Assembly: GCA_964637875.1 (NCBI GenBank)
Contig: CAZWXK010000092.1
Coordinates: 1 to 5,968, forward strand
Length of the DNA stretch: 5,968 bases
Direction of reading: 5' to 3'
DNA from: UBA5972 sp964637875
Lineage (GTDB): Bacteria; Pseudomonadota; Alphaproteobacteria; Rhodobacterales; Rhodobacteraceae
Shown: positions 1 to 5,705 of the stretch, piece after piece
How the letters are laid out: every line of letters starts with the position of its first letter
Position numbering within the stretch: position 1 is the first letter of the stretch
Translations under genes and position numbers: made by a program
The notes under the pieces: generated by a model
Told to the model about the DNA's origin: nothing
Database searches by the model: none
What the model saw: only the letters and a program-made list of their open reading frames with translations

Positions 1-895
1 GCAGCCCGACCGAACGCCCGACCAGATTGGGTGACAGGATGTTGCCCTCGACAAATTGCCCGACAAGAAAGATCGCCACCACGGCGCCGATCCACAGCGG
101 CGCGCCCCAGAACTGGAACAGCGCCAGGCCGATTGCCAGCACCCCGCCGACGATTGCCCCCACATAGGGAATGAACGAGATCAGCCCGGCTATGATCCCG
201 ACCACAAGGCCGAATTTCAGCCCGACCAGCATCAGGGCGATCGCGTAATAGGCGCCGAGGATTCCGCTGACGCTGAGCTGCCCGTGTACGAACCCTGCCA
301 GCGTGCGGTTTACCTCGTGACCCAGTTCGCGAATGGTTCCCGCGTGGTCGCGCGGCAACCAGCCATCGACAACGGCAACCATTCTGTCCCAGTCGAGCAG
401 CAGATAGAAGGCGACCACCGGAACGACGACCAGAAAGATCAGCATGTCGATCAGCGAAAAGGCCGAGGTAATGACCGTGTTGGCCAGATCGGCACTGCGG
501 CTGCGCATCGTCTCGACAATCGAATCCAGCGTCTGTCGCAGGATCGAGTCAGGCTCCATCATGGTCGGAAAGCGCTCCTGCACGACGGCCTGCAACTGCT
601 TGGCATAGGCGGGGGCCTCGGCAATCAGCCCGGTCAGCTGGTGAAAGAAGGTCGGGATCAGCACCAGTACCAGCACCACGAACCCGATCAGCGCGATCAG
701 GGTGATGATCAGCGTTGCCACAACGCGCGAGCAGCCCATGCGTTCGAGCCGATCCGCCAGCGGGTCCAGGAAATAGGCGATCGCGGCCCCCGTGATGTAG
801 GGCAGCATGACATTTCCAAGCTGCCACAGGACAAGCGTCAGGACCGCCAGGCCGATCCCCCACCACCGCAGCTGTTCCTTGACCGATATTTCCAT
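1..895 (-). CDS. AI-2E/PerM-family transporter, N-terminal 298 residues (cut by window edge)
   Basis: An integral inner-membrane protein of the AI-2E (PerM) exporter family, PF01594. Members have been linked to autoinducer-2 or ion export, but the substrate of this one is unknown. Reading the minus strand from the ATG at 895 gives an open frame to the edge. Hydrophobic segments lie at about residues 13-35 and 58-84. The family motif YFLDPL is at 41-46, FIPYVGA followed by a glycine-rich helix starts at 241, and the typical LVGRSVGL stretch is at 291-298, the last complete codons. Family members are usually around 350 residues, so roughly 50 should be missing. A GAGGA ribosome site lies at 906-910, ten bases before the ATG, a slightly long spacing. 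It is divergent from the dehydrogenase at 1288. In Rhodobacterales such a gene is often followed by an hda/dnaA-like gene; this is from memory and lies outside the window. The family call is firm, the substrate open. Confidence 0.93.
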   Translation of the reverse strand, partial: MEISVKEQLRWWGIGLAVLTLVLWQLGNVMLPYITGAAIAYFLDPLADRLERMGCSRVVATLIITLIALIGFVVLVLVLIPTFFHQLTGLIAEAPAYAKQLQAVVQERFPTMMEPDSILRQTLDSIVETMRSRSADLANTVITSAFSLIDMLIFLVVVPVVAFYLLLDWDRMVAVVDGWLPRDHAGTIRELGHEVNRTLAGFVHGQLSVSGILGAYYAIALMLVGLKFGLVVGIIAGLISFIPYVGAIVGGVLAIGLALFQFWGAPLWIGAVVAIFLVGQFVEGNILSPNLVGRSVGL

Positions 896-914
896 GCCGT
901 GCCGTTCCTCGCGG

Positions 915-942
915 GATGTCCCCCGTCAGATGTCCCCAGTCA
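915..942. repeat. 14-bp tandem direct repeat upstream of the AI-2E gene
   Basis: GATGTCCCCCGTCA (915-928) is followed without a gap by GATGTCCCCAGTCA (929-942), identical at 13 of 14 positions. The array ends five bases before the ribosome site of the minus-strand transporter gene, so it lies in its probable leader or promoter. It may be a regulator binding site or a simple slippage duplication; nothing in the sequence decides between them. Confidence 0.8.
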
Positions 943-987
943 CCCGACTCTTGGCCCAGTGTGTGTCCTGTTGCAAGGGATGTGTTT

Positions 988-1028
988 CGGGCAAGGGAAA
1001 CGGAGGGCGCCAATACGCCCCTTGCCCG
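988..1028. repeat. 10-bp perfect inverted repeat, 21-bp spacer
   Basis: CGGGCAAGGG at 988-997 is exactly complementary to CCCTTGCCCG at 1019-1028. The spacer holds a smaller GGCG/CGCC pairing (1006-1009 with 1016-1019, competing for one base of the outer arm). Another direct copy of GCAAGGGA lies at 973-980, 18 bp before the copy at 991-998. The symmetric arrangement between divergent genes suits an operator or a stem-loop RNA. There is no T run on either side, so it does not look like a standard terminator. Confidence 0.7.
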
Positions 1029-1061
1029 GGGTGCCTGGCGGCCATCGCATTGCGTACCGCG

Positions 1062-1075
1062 CCGCCCCGGGGCGG
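1062..1075. repeat. 14-bp perfect GC palindrome
   Basis: CCGCCCCGGGGCGG is its own reverse complement. A protein site is possible, but perfect GC palindromes of this size can occur by chance in GC-rich DNA, and no partner site was found. Confidence 0.45.
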
Positions 1076-1117
1076 TGTTCCGAGCCACGCCCACACCGGC
1101 ACAACGGCAGCCCGATG

Positions 1118-1144
1118 TTGCGGGAATCGACGCGTTTTTATACA
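1118..1144 (+). promoter_or_regulatory. Candidate promoter for the dehydrogenase gene
   Basis: TTGCGG at 1118-1123 could serve as a -35 box. It is followed by TATACA at 1139-1144 (15-bp spacer) or TACAAC at 1141-1146 (17-bp spacer). This is the most AT-rich spot of the intergenic region and points toward the gene at 1288, which would leave a leader of about 135 bases. Neither spacing and box combination is ideal, so this is only a candidate. Confidence 0.3.
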
Positions 1145-1275
1145 ACTCCTGCCCAAAATCATTTCAGATCCGGCCCTGTGCGGTGGGTGCGAAACGCCCG
1201 GCTGACGCCTTGTTCCGCTTGCATGGCTCATGCGCGCGGTGCATCCTCGGGCCCGACCCGAAGGCGCATTCAGAC

Positions 1276-1282
1276 AGGAGGT
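1276..1282 (+). promoter_or_regulatory. Shine-Dalgarno site fixing the dehydrogenase start
   Basis: AGGAGGT lies five bases before the ATG at 1288. It is a near-perfect match to the anti-Shine-Dalgarno sequence. It settles the start over the upstream in-frame starts (for example 916), which would add a non-family extension of 124 residues. Confidence 0.9.
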
Positions 1283-1287
1283 ATCGC

Positions 1288-2028
1288 ATGAGGCTTGCAG
1301 GGAAAAGAGCCATCGTCACCGGCGGGGCCTCGGGCTTTGGCGCGGGAATTGCGCGCAAGTTCGCAGCCGAGGGTGCGCATGTGATGATCGCCGACATCAA
1401 TGCCGAGGCCGCCGGCCAGGTTGCCGATGAAATCGGCGGTCTGGCCTGTGCGGTGGATGTCTCCGACGGCGATTCGGTTGCCGGCATGGCGCGCGAGGCG
1501 CTCGATTCCTTCGGACAGCTCGACATTCTGGTCAACAATGCCGGAATTACCCATCTGCCCGCCCCGCTGGAAGACGTGTCCGAAGACGACTTTGACCGTG
1601 TTCTGGCGGTCAATGTCAAATCGGTCTATCTCACGGCGCGCGTCCTGGTTCCTCATTTCAAGGCGAATCGCTCGGGTGTCATCCTGAACATCGCCTCGAC
1701 CGCCGGGGTCAGCCCGCGTCCTCGTCTGAACTGGTACAACGCGTCCAAGGGCTGGATGATCACGGCAACAAGAACGATGGCGGTCGAGCTGGCCCCCCAT
1801 GGCGTGCGCGTGAACGCGCTGAACCCGGTTGCGGGCGAAACGCCGCTGCTGAAATCCTTCATGGGCGAGGACACCCCCGAGATGCGTGCGAAATTCCTGT
1901 CAACCATCCCGCTGGGCCGGTTCTCGACGCCCGAGGACATGGGCAATGCCGCCTGTTTCCTGTGCTCGGACGAGGCATCCATGATCACCGGAGTTGCGCT
2001 CGAGGTTGATGGCGGGCGCTGCATCTGA
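1288..2028 (+). CDS. Classical short-chain dehydrogenase/reductase (SDR), 246 aa
   Basis: A cytoplasmic NAD(P)-dependent oxidoreductase with a Rossmann fold, of normal length for a classical SDR (about 250). The cofactor glycine motif TGGASGFG is at residues 11-18, Asp36 ends the second strand and points to NAD rather than NADP, NNAG is at 83-86, and the tetrad is complete: Asn109, Ser137, Tyr150, Lys154 (in YNASK). After strand six it has NPVAGETPLL (179-188) where many SDRs have Pro-Gly. The end, DGGRCI, is typical of the FabG-like part of the family. Such proteins are often named 3-oxoacyl-ACP reductase or glucose 1-dehydrogenase by default. Nothing here supports fatty-acid synthesis, since no acyl carrier or other fab gene is near, and the substrate is unknown. 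The gene stands alone: divergent from the AI-2E gene and convergent with the binding-protein gene, so it is probably transcribed singly. The start is set by the strong ribosome site at 1276. Confidence 0.95.
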   Translation: MRLAGKRAIVTGGASGFGAGIARKFAAEGAHVMIADINAEAAGQVADEIGGLACAVDVSDGDSVAGMAREALDSFGQLDILVNNAGITHLPAPLEDVSEDDFDRVLAVNVKSVYLTARVLVPHFKANRSGVILNIASTAGVSPRPRLNWYNASKGWMITATRTMAVELAPHGVRVNALNPVAGETPLLKSFMGEDTPEMRAKFLSTIPLGRFSTPEDMGNAACFLCSDEASMITGVALEVDGGRCI

Positions 2029-2042
2029 GGGGGTCTGCCCCC
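2029..2042 (+). terminator. Short GC hairpin directly after the SDR stop
   Basis: GGGGG (2029-2033) can pair with CCCCC (2038-2042) around a TCTG loop, starting at the base after the TGA. It is compact and well placed for ending the dehydrogenase transcript, but the stem is short and no T run follows. Confidence 0.35.
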
Positions 2043-2072
2043 CGTCGGTCGGCCAGCGGGATCGGACGCGCG

Positions 2073-2093
2073 CCCGACTGCAAGAGGGTCGGG
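2073..2093. terminator. Hairpin in the convergent gap
   Basis: CCCGAC (2073-2078) pairs with GTCGGG (2088-2093) around a nine-base loop. It could act on either strand between the convergent SDR and binding-protein genes. There is no T run on either side. Confidence 0.3.
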
Positions 2094-2141
2094 GGCAGGT
2101 CAGGGCGACGTCGCACCACGGCAGCCATTGGGACGGCGGGC

Positions 2142-2163
2142 GGCGGGGACAGATCGCCCCGCC
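2142..2163. terminator. 7-bp GC hairpin between the convergent genes, probable bidirectional terminator
   Basis: GGCGGGG (2142-2148) pairs perfectly with CCCCGCC (2157-2163) around an eight-base loop. It lies 51 bases beyond the stop of the minus-strand binding-protein gene and 113 bases beyond the SDR stop. It is the strongest stem of the gap, but lacks a T tract in both directions, so intrinsic termination is not certain. Confidence 0.4.
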
Positions 2164-2214
2164 TCCGGTCAATCCCCCGCCTGTGCGCCCTGGGGCCGTG
2201 CGTCGTCCTGCGGC

Positions 2215-3699
2215 TCAGTCTTCCCAGTAGACGGCGGTCAGATCGTTGGCCTGGGTCGGGGAATTCTTCCACATGCCGCGGATCTTGGCGTTGATGACGC
2301 TCGTGCGTGCCAGCTGGAACAGAAAACCGTTGACATAGTCCTCGGCAATCATGGTTTGCGCCGCACCCAGGATTGCCGCCCGCCTGGTGGGATTGGTTGC
2401 CGCGTCGAGATCCTTCATCAGTTTCTGGAAGGCCGGGTTGTCATACTGAAAATAGTAATTCGGCCTTGCATAGATTCCGATATCCATCGGCTCGGTATGG
2501 CTGACAATGGTCAGGCCATAGTTTTTCTGCTTGAATACCTCGCCCAGCCATTGCGCCCATTCCAGGTTGGTGATCTTGACCTTGATGCCGACCTTGCGCA
2601 GCTGGGCCGCGATGATTTCGCCGCCCCTGCGGGCATATGACGGCGGCGGCAGTTTCAGTGTGGTCGTGAAACCGTCGGGATATCCCGCCTCGGCCAGCAG
2701 TCTTTTCGACAGCTCCGGGTCGTATTGCGACAGGCTGGTCAGGTCGACATATGCCGGGTTGTGAGGCGCGAAATGGGTGCCGATGGGCGTGCCATAGCCG
2801 AACATCGCCCCTTCGATGATTTCCTGCCGGTTGATGGCGTGGGCGACGGCCTGGCGCACGCGACGGTCCTTGAAGAATTCGTTCTTGTTGTTCATTGCCA
2901 GAATCGTTTCACCCTCGGTCGAGCCGACCACGACCTTGAACCGCGGATCGGCCTTGAACTGCGGCAGGGTCTCGGGCGCCGGATAGCCGGGGAATGCATC
3001 GATATCGCCGGCCATCATGGCGGCAAAGGCCGCAGTCGGGTCCGAGATGAACTTGAACGTTGCCTTTTCCAGCTTGACCGGCGTGCCCCAATAGTCGGGG
3101 TTCCTGACGATCTCGACCCTGTCTCCCTTGACCCAGGTCTTGAACTTGAAGGGGCCGGTGCCGATCGGGTTGGTGGCGTCGGTCTTGATTGACTCGGGCG
3201 CCACGATCACCGCATCACCCCATGCAAGGTTGGTCAGAAACCCGCCATTGGGTTGTTTCAGCGTGATACGTACCGTCAACGGGTCTACAACCTCGACCGA
3301 CTTGATCCCCTTGAACAGGCCCTTCTGTGCGTTGGTCGAATCCGGCGCGCGTGCCCGGTCGAGCGAGAATTTCACGTCATTGGCATCCATGCCGGTGCCA
3401 TCGTGGAATTTCACCCCCTTGTGCAGATAGAAGGTATAGACCCGCCCGTCGCTGGAAATGTCCCAGCTTTTCGCCAGCGCGGGCGCGATCGAGCCGTCCG
3501 GGCGATAGCGGGTCAGACCCTCGAATATGTTGGCATAGACGACCTCGTCAATTGCGGCCGCCGCGCCCGAGGTGGGGTCGAGATTGGGTGGTTCGAGCTG
3601 CATGCCGATCACGATGTCGGTACGCGCCGCATGGGCGGCGAAAGCGCCGGTCAGCGCCATCGCTGCCGCAAGCGCGATTGTTCTGAGACTGAATTTCAT
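2215..3699 (-). CDS. Periplasmic ABC transporter substrate-binding protein, family 5 (Dpp/Opp type), 494 aa
   Basis: The periplasmic capture protein of a peptide/nickel/opine-type ABC importer (SBP_bac_5, PF00496). It starts with a clear signal peptide: MKFSLRT, a hydrophobic Ala/Leu core, then Ala-His-Ala, with likely cleavage after residue 24. No Cys follows, so it is not a lipoprotein. Family marks are NIFEGLTRY (57-65), the signature region with KSWDISSDG (77-85) and KGVKFHDG (94-101), NPIGTGPF (177-184), NPDYWG (200-205), AMMAGDIDAF (227-236) and later AEAGYPDGF. Length is normal and the frame intact. The ATG at 3699 is preferred over upstream in-frame starts, because GGAGGT (3706-3711) lies six bases away and the signal peptide begins there. 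No permease or ATPase gene lies on either side in this window, so it is an orphan or its partners are elsewhere. Ligand unknown: peptides are most likely, but opines, sugars or other solutes are possible. Confidence 0.95.
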   Translation of the reverse strand: MKFSLRTIALAAAMALTGAFAAHAARTDIVIGMQLEPPNLDPTSGAAAAIDEVVYANIFEGLTRYRPDGSIAPALAKSWDISSDGRVYTFYLHKGVKFHDGTGMDANDVKFSLDRARAPDSTNAQKGLFKGIKSVEVVDPLTVRITLKQPNGGFLTNLAWGDAVIVAPESIKTDATNPIGTGPFKFKTWVKGDRVEIVRNPDYWGTPVKLEKATFKFISDPTAAFAAMMAGDIDAFPGYPAPETLPQFKADPRFKVVVGSTEGETILAMNNKNEFFKDRRVRQAVAHAINRQEIIEGAMFGYGTPIGTHFAPHNPAYVDLTSLSQYDPELSKRLLAEAGYPDGFTTTLKLPPPSYARRGGEIIAAQLRKVGIKVKITNLEWAQWLGEVFKQKNYGLTIVSHTEPMDIGIYARPNYYFQYDNPAFQKLMKDLDAATNPTRRAAILGAAQTMIAEDYVNGFLFQLARTSVINAKIRGMWKNSPTQANDLTAVYWED

Positions 3700-3705
3700 G
3701 GTTGG

Positions 3706-3711
3706 ACCTCC
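3706..3711 (-). promoter_or_regulatory. Shine-Dalgarno site fixing the binding-protein start
   Basis: Read on the minus strand this is GGAGGT, six bases before the ATG at 3699. It decides against the longer frame from 3885, whose extra 62 residues would bury the signal peptide inside the protein. Confidence 0.9.
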
Positions 3712-3784
3712 CGAGTTTCCGGCATTTTCGCCTGTCGCCAGGGGACAGCCTGCGTCATTGCGGGCATGTCGATGCTGCCGGTCG

Positions 3785-3813
3785 AGTGTTGGCCGCGCCG
3801 ATGATCGAGTCAA
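3785..3813 (-). promoter_or_regulatory. Candidate sigma70-type promoter of the binding-protein gene
   Basis: On the minus strand TTGACT (3813-3808) is followed after 17 bases by AACACT (3790-3785). The -35 box matches the consensus at five of six positions; the -10 box is weak, at three of six. The start point would be near 3778, giving a leader of about 80 bases. The weak -10 box and the repeats directly upstream would suit an activator-dependent promoter; that is inference. Confidence 0.45.
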
Positions 3814-3814
3814 G

Positions 3815-3859
3815 CTGCATGCAGACATTCTGCGGTTGCACAATAATGCTGCGGATGCA
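3815..3859. repeat. Three direct repeats between the divergent promoters, possible operator array
   Basis: On the minus strand the copies are TGCATCCGCAG (3859-3849), TGCAACCGCAG (3840-3830) and a shortened TGCATGCAG (3823-3815), beginning 19 and 17 bp apart. The first two agree at 10 of 11 positions. The last forms the palindrome CTGCATGCAG (3815-3824). The array fills the gap between the -35 box of the minus-strand promoter (3808-3813) and that of the panB promoter (3868-3873), where an activator or shared regulator would bind. The regulator is not in the window. Confidence 0.55.
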
Positions 3860-3867
3860 AAAAATCC

Positions 3868-3895
3868 TTGGCCCATGCGCGGCACCCGCTATAAC
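3868..3895 (+). promoter_or_regulatory. panBp: Candidate sigma70-type promoter of panBC
   Basis: TTGGCC (3868-3873) and TATAAC (3890-3895) are separated by 16 bases. The -10 box matches at five of six positions and the -35 box at four of six, in the style of Rhodobacterales promoters. Transcription would begin around 3902, leaving a leader of about 87 bases before panB. Confidence 0.55.
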
Positions 3896-3902
3896 ACATG
3901 GC

Positions 3903-3951
3903 GCCGGAGGTGGTCCGGGCTGTAACCGCCGGCAATGGGAGCGAGCCCGGA
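3903..3951 (+). promoter_or_regulatory. Structured leader of panB: 8-bp stem, possible H-type pseudoknot
   Basis: TCCGGGCT (3914-3921) is exactly complementary to AGCCCGGA (3944-3951). In addition GGTGGT (3909-3914) can pair with ACCGCC (3925-3930, one G-U pair), leaving CCGGGCT in its loop, and that loop is the sequence that pairs with 3944-3950. The two helices could therefore coexist as a pseudoknot or exclude each other as a switch. The structure starts right at the predicted transcription start and ends 25 bases before the panB ribosome site. It does not look to me like the published pan RNA motif. Found by eye; no folding energy was calculated. Confidence 0.35.
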
Positions 3952-3988
3952 AATTGGCCAGGCGATGGCCGCGAAAGAGGGAGAGCTG

Positions 3989-4816
3989 ATGAGCGCGACA
4001 AAGCAGGGCAGCGCCGTGACCGTACCCGAGATCCGCACCCGAAAGGGGCACGAGCCGCTTGTCTGCCTGACGGCATACACCACACCCATTGCCCGGATCA
4101 CCGACATGTTCTGCGATATCGTCCTGGTGGGCGACAGCGTCGGCATGGTGCTCCATGGGCTGGATGACACGCTGGGCGTCACCATGGAAATGATGATCAT
4201 GCATGGCCGCGCGGTCCGTCGGGGGGTGGATCGGGCGCTGATGGTGATCGACATGCCGTTCGCCAGCTATGAGGAAGGCCCGCAACAGGCCTTTCGCAGT
4301 GCTGCGCGGTTGATGTCCGAAACCGGCGCCGATGCCGTCAAGCTGGAGGGCGGGGCCGCCATGGCCGATACCATCAGCTTTCTGGTGGCACGTGGTATTC
4401 CGGTCATGGCGCATGTGGGGCTGACGCCACAGGCCGTGAATGTTTTCGGCGGCTACGGCGTGCAGGGCCGTGGCGCGGCGGCCGAAAGGGTGGCCGAAGA
4501 TGCTCGCGCCGTTGCCTCGGCCGGGGCGTTTTCCGTCGTTCTTGAAAAGATACCCGCATCTCTGGCCGATCGAATCACGGCCGAACTGCCGGTGCCGACC
4601 ATCGGCATCGGTGCCTCGGCAGGCTGTGACGGACAGATCCTGGTGGTTGACGACATGCTGGGGCTGTTCGCCGATTTCCGCCCGAAATTCGTCAAACGCT
4701 ATGGCGCACTGGCGCAGGAGGCCGAAAAGGCCATCAGACAATATGCACAAGAGGTGCGCGCGCGCAGCTTTCCTGCCCCGCAACATCAGTTCACCGATCG
4801 GGGAAAGGGGCAATGA
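3989..4816 (+). CDS. panB: 3-methyl-2-oxobutanoate hydroxymethyltransferase (ketopantoate hydroxymethyltransferase), 275 aa
   Basis: The first committed step of pantothenate synthesis in the cytoplasm: it moves a hydroxymethyl group from 5,10-methylenetetrahydrofolate to 3-methyl-2-oxobutanoate, giving ketopantoate. The family is a (beta/alpha)8 barrel with bound Mg2+. The ligands match E. coli PanB: Asp49 in GDSVGM (48-53), Asp88 in DMPF (88-91) and Glu120 in KLEGG (118-122). Lys118, His142 in HVGLTPQ (142-148) and the general base Glu186 are present, as is IGIGASAGCDGQ (205-216). Length is close to the usual 265-275. I chose the ATG at 3989 because GAGGGAG (3977-3983) lies five bases before it. 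Starts at 3935 and 3965 would add 18 or 8 residues and have no such site. The last codons overlap panC by four bases (ATGA), so the two are probably translationally coupled. The ketopantoate reductase gene (panE or ilvC) is not in the window. Confidence 0.97.
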   Translation: MSATKQGSAVTVPEIRTRKGHEPLVCLTAYTTPIARITDMFCDIVLVGDSVGMVLHGLDDTLGVTMEMMIMHGRAVRRGVDRALMVIDMPFASYEEGPQQAFRSAARLMSETGADAVKLEGGAAMADTISFLVARGIPVMAHVGLTPQAVNVFGGYGVQGRGAAAERVAEDARAVASAGAFSVVLEKIPASLADRITAELPVPTIGIGASAGCDGQILVVDDMLGLFADFRPKFVKRYGALAQEAEKAIRQYAQEVRARSFPAPQHQFTDRGKGQ

Positions 4817-5655
4817 CCGCACCCGTCATCCGCAAATTGTCCACCTTGCGCGCCGAGGTGTCGCGCTGGCACAAGGCAGGCCAGGCCGTTGGTGTCGTGC
4901 CGACGATGGGCGCACTCCACGCCGGGCATCTGAGCCTGGTCAGAGCCGCCCGGGCCGCGTGCGACAGGGTTGTCGTGACGATCTTTGTCAATCCGCGCCA
5001 GTTCAACAATCCCGATGACCTGGCCGCCTATCCGCGCACGGAACACGAGGATGCGCGCAAGCTGGCGCCGCTTGGGGTGGACGTGATCTATGCGCCTGAC
5101 CCGGACCAGGTCTACCGGCCCGGATTTTCCACAAACATATCGGTTTCGGGTGTCAGCCAGGGGTTGTGCGGCGCCCATCGTCCTGGCCATTTCGACGGGG
5201 TAGCCACGGTTGTCACCAAGCTTTTCCTGCAGACACAGGCCGACAAGGCCTTTTTTGGCGAAAAGGATTACCAGCAATTGCAGGTCGTGCGCCGCCTGGT
5301 CGAGGATCTGGATATCCCGATCGAGGTCATCGGTTGCCCGACGGTACGCGACCCGGATGGTCTGGCGTTGTCGTCCCGCAATCTGTTGCTCAGCCCGCAA
5401 CAGCGCGAAATCGCACCCGCGATACATGCATCGCTGACGCGCGCCCGCGATGCCATTCTGGCCGGCCGGAATGTCTCGTCCGCCCTGAGCGCGGCACGGC
5501 ACCGGATTCTGGAGGCCGGTTTCGACAATGTCGAATATCTGGAACTGCGCGATGCCGTCGATCTGCACCCGCTCGATGTGGCGGATCGCCCGGCCCGGCT
5601 GCTGGTTGCCGCAGTGCTGGGAAGGGTGCGCCTGATCGACAATATCGCGGTCTGA
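4813..5655 (+). CDS. panC: Pantothenate synthetase (pantoate--beta-alanine ligase), 280 aa
   Basis: Joins D-pantoate and beta-alanine with ATP, through a pantoyl-adenylate, to give pantothenate, the last step of the pathway. It acts in the cytoplasm, usually as a dimer. It belongs to the nucleotidyltransferase superfamily related to class I tRNA synthetases. The HIGH-type motif is in PTMGALHAGH (30-39), followed by FVNPRQF (58-64), YPR (73-75), RPGHFDGVATVV (123-134), FFGEKDYQQL (147-156) and the KMSKS-like region with GLALSSRN (183-190). Length agrees with the family (about 280) and no expected motif is missing. The ATG lies inside the panB stop (ATGA, 4813-4816), with AAGGGG at 4805-4810 as ribosome site. 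PanB and PanC should thus be made from one mRNA in similar amounts. panD, which supplies beta-alanine, is not in the window. Confidence 0.97.
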   Translation: MTAPVIRKLSTLRAEVSRWHKAGQAVGVVPTMGALHAGHLSLVRAARAACDRVVVTIFVNPRQFNNPDDLAAYPRTEHEDARKLAPLGVDVIYAPDPDQVYRPGFSTNISVSGVSQGLCGAHRPGHFDGVATVVTKLFLQTQADKAFFGEKDYQQLQVVRRLVEDLDIPIEVIGCPTVRDPDGLALSSRNLLLSPQQREIAPAIHASLTRARDAILAGRNVSSALSAARHRILEAGFDNVEYLELRDAVDLHPLDVADRPARLLVAAVLGRVRLIDNIAV

Positions 5656-5656
5656 T

Positions 5657-5690
5657 CGGGGGCATTGGGCGAATTCCGGCGCAATCCCCG
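5657..5690 (+). terminator. Imperfect hairpin just after panC, weak terminator candidate
   Basis: CGGGG (5657-5661) pairs with CCCCG (5686-5690) and, after a two-base bulge, ATTG (5664-5667) pairs with CAAT (5682-5685) around a 14-base loop. It begins two bases after the panC stop, the right place for a terminator, but no T run follows. Read-through into the next gene is possible. Confidence 0.35.
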
Positions 5691-5705
5691 CCTGTTGTAG
5701 AATGA

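Larger units (their letters stand above)
896..1287. other. Divergent intergenic region, no gene seen
   Basis: This 392-bp stretch separates the starts of the AI-2E-type gene (minus) and the dehydrogenase (plus). Frames are open across it on both strands, including one running in frame into the dehydrogenase from 916. None has a good ribosome site or a recognisable protein, and the residues are rich in Pro, Arg and Cys, as expected of non-coding GC-rich DNA. It does contain a 14-bp tandem repeat (915-942), repeated and inverted GCAAGGG motifs (973-1028), a GC palindrome (1062-1075) and an AT-rich island near 1135-1160 that could hold a promoter. I found no tRNA or known small RNA, although an unknown small RNA cannot be excluded. 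Confidence 0.7.

Noticed and set aside
916..1287. N-terminal extension of the dehydrogenase (same open frame from 916)
   Set aside because: The extension is not SDR-like, and a strong AGGAGGT five bases before the ATG at 1288 gives a normal-length protein.
56..1291. Long plus-strand open frame (411 codons) opposite the AI-2E-type gene
   Set aside because: It is antisense to a clear membrane-protein gene, has a composition rich in Gln, Arg, Asp and Pro with no recognisable domain, and lacks a ribosome site. Long antisense frames are common in GC-rich DNA.
3727..3780. Small hairpins in the leader of the binding-protein gene (a CTGTC/GACAG stem and a distant CCGGCA/TGCCGG match)
   Set aside because: The stems are only 5-6 bp with no further support, so chance pairing is likely.
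3700..3885. Longer start for the binding protein (62 extra residues)
   Set aside because: It would place the signal peptide internally and cover the candidate promoter; the ATG at 3699 has a good ribosome site.
3935..3988. Earlier starts for panB at 3935 or 3965
   Set aside because: Neither has a ribosome site, and 3935 lies in the loop of the predicted leader stem. The ATG at 3989 has GAGGGAG at the right distance.
3755..4822. Minus-strand open frame (355 codons) opposite panB
   Set aside because: It mirrors panB codons, has no family resemblance and no ribosome site, and crosses the divergent promoter region.
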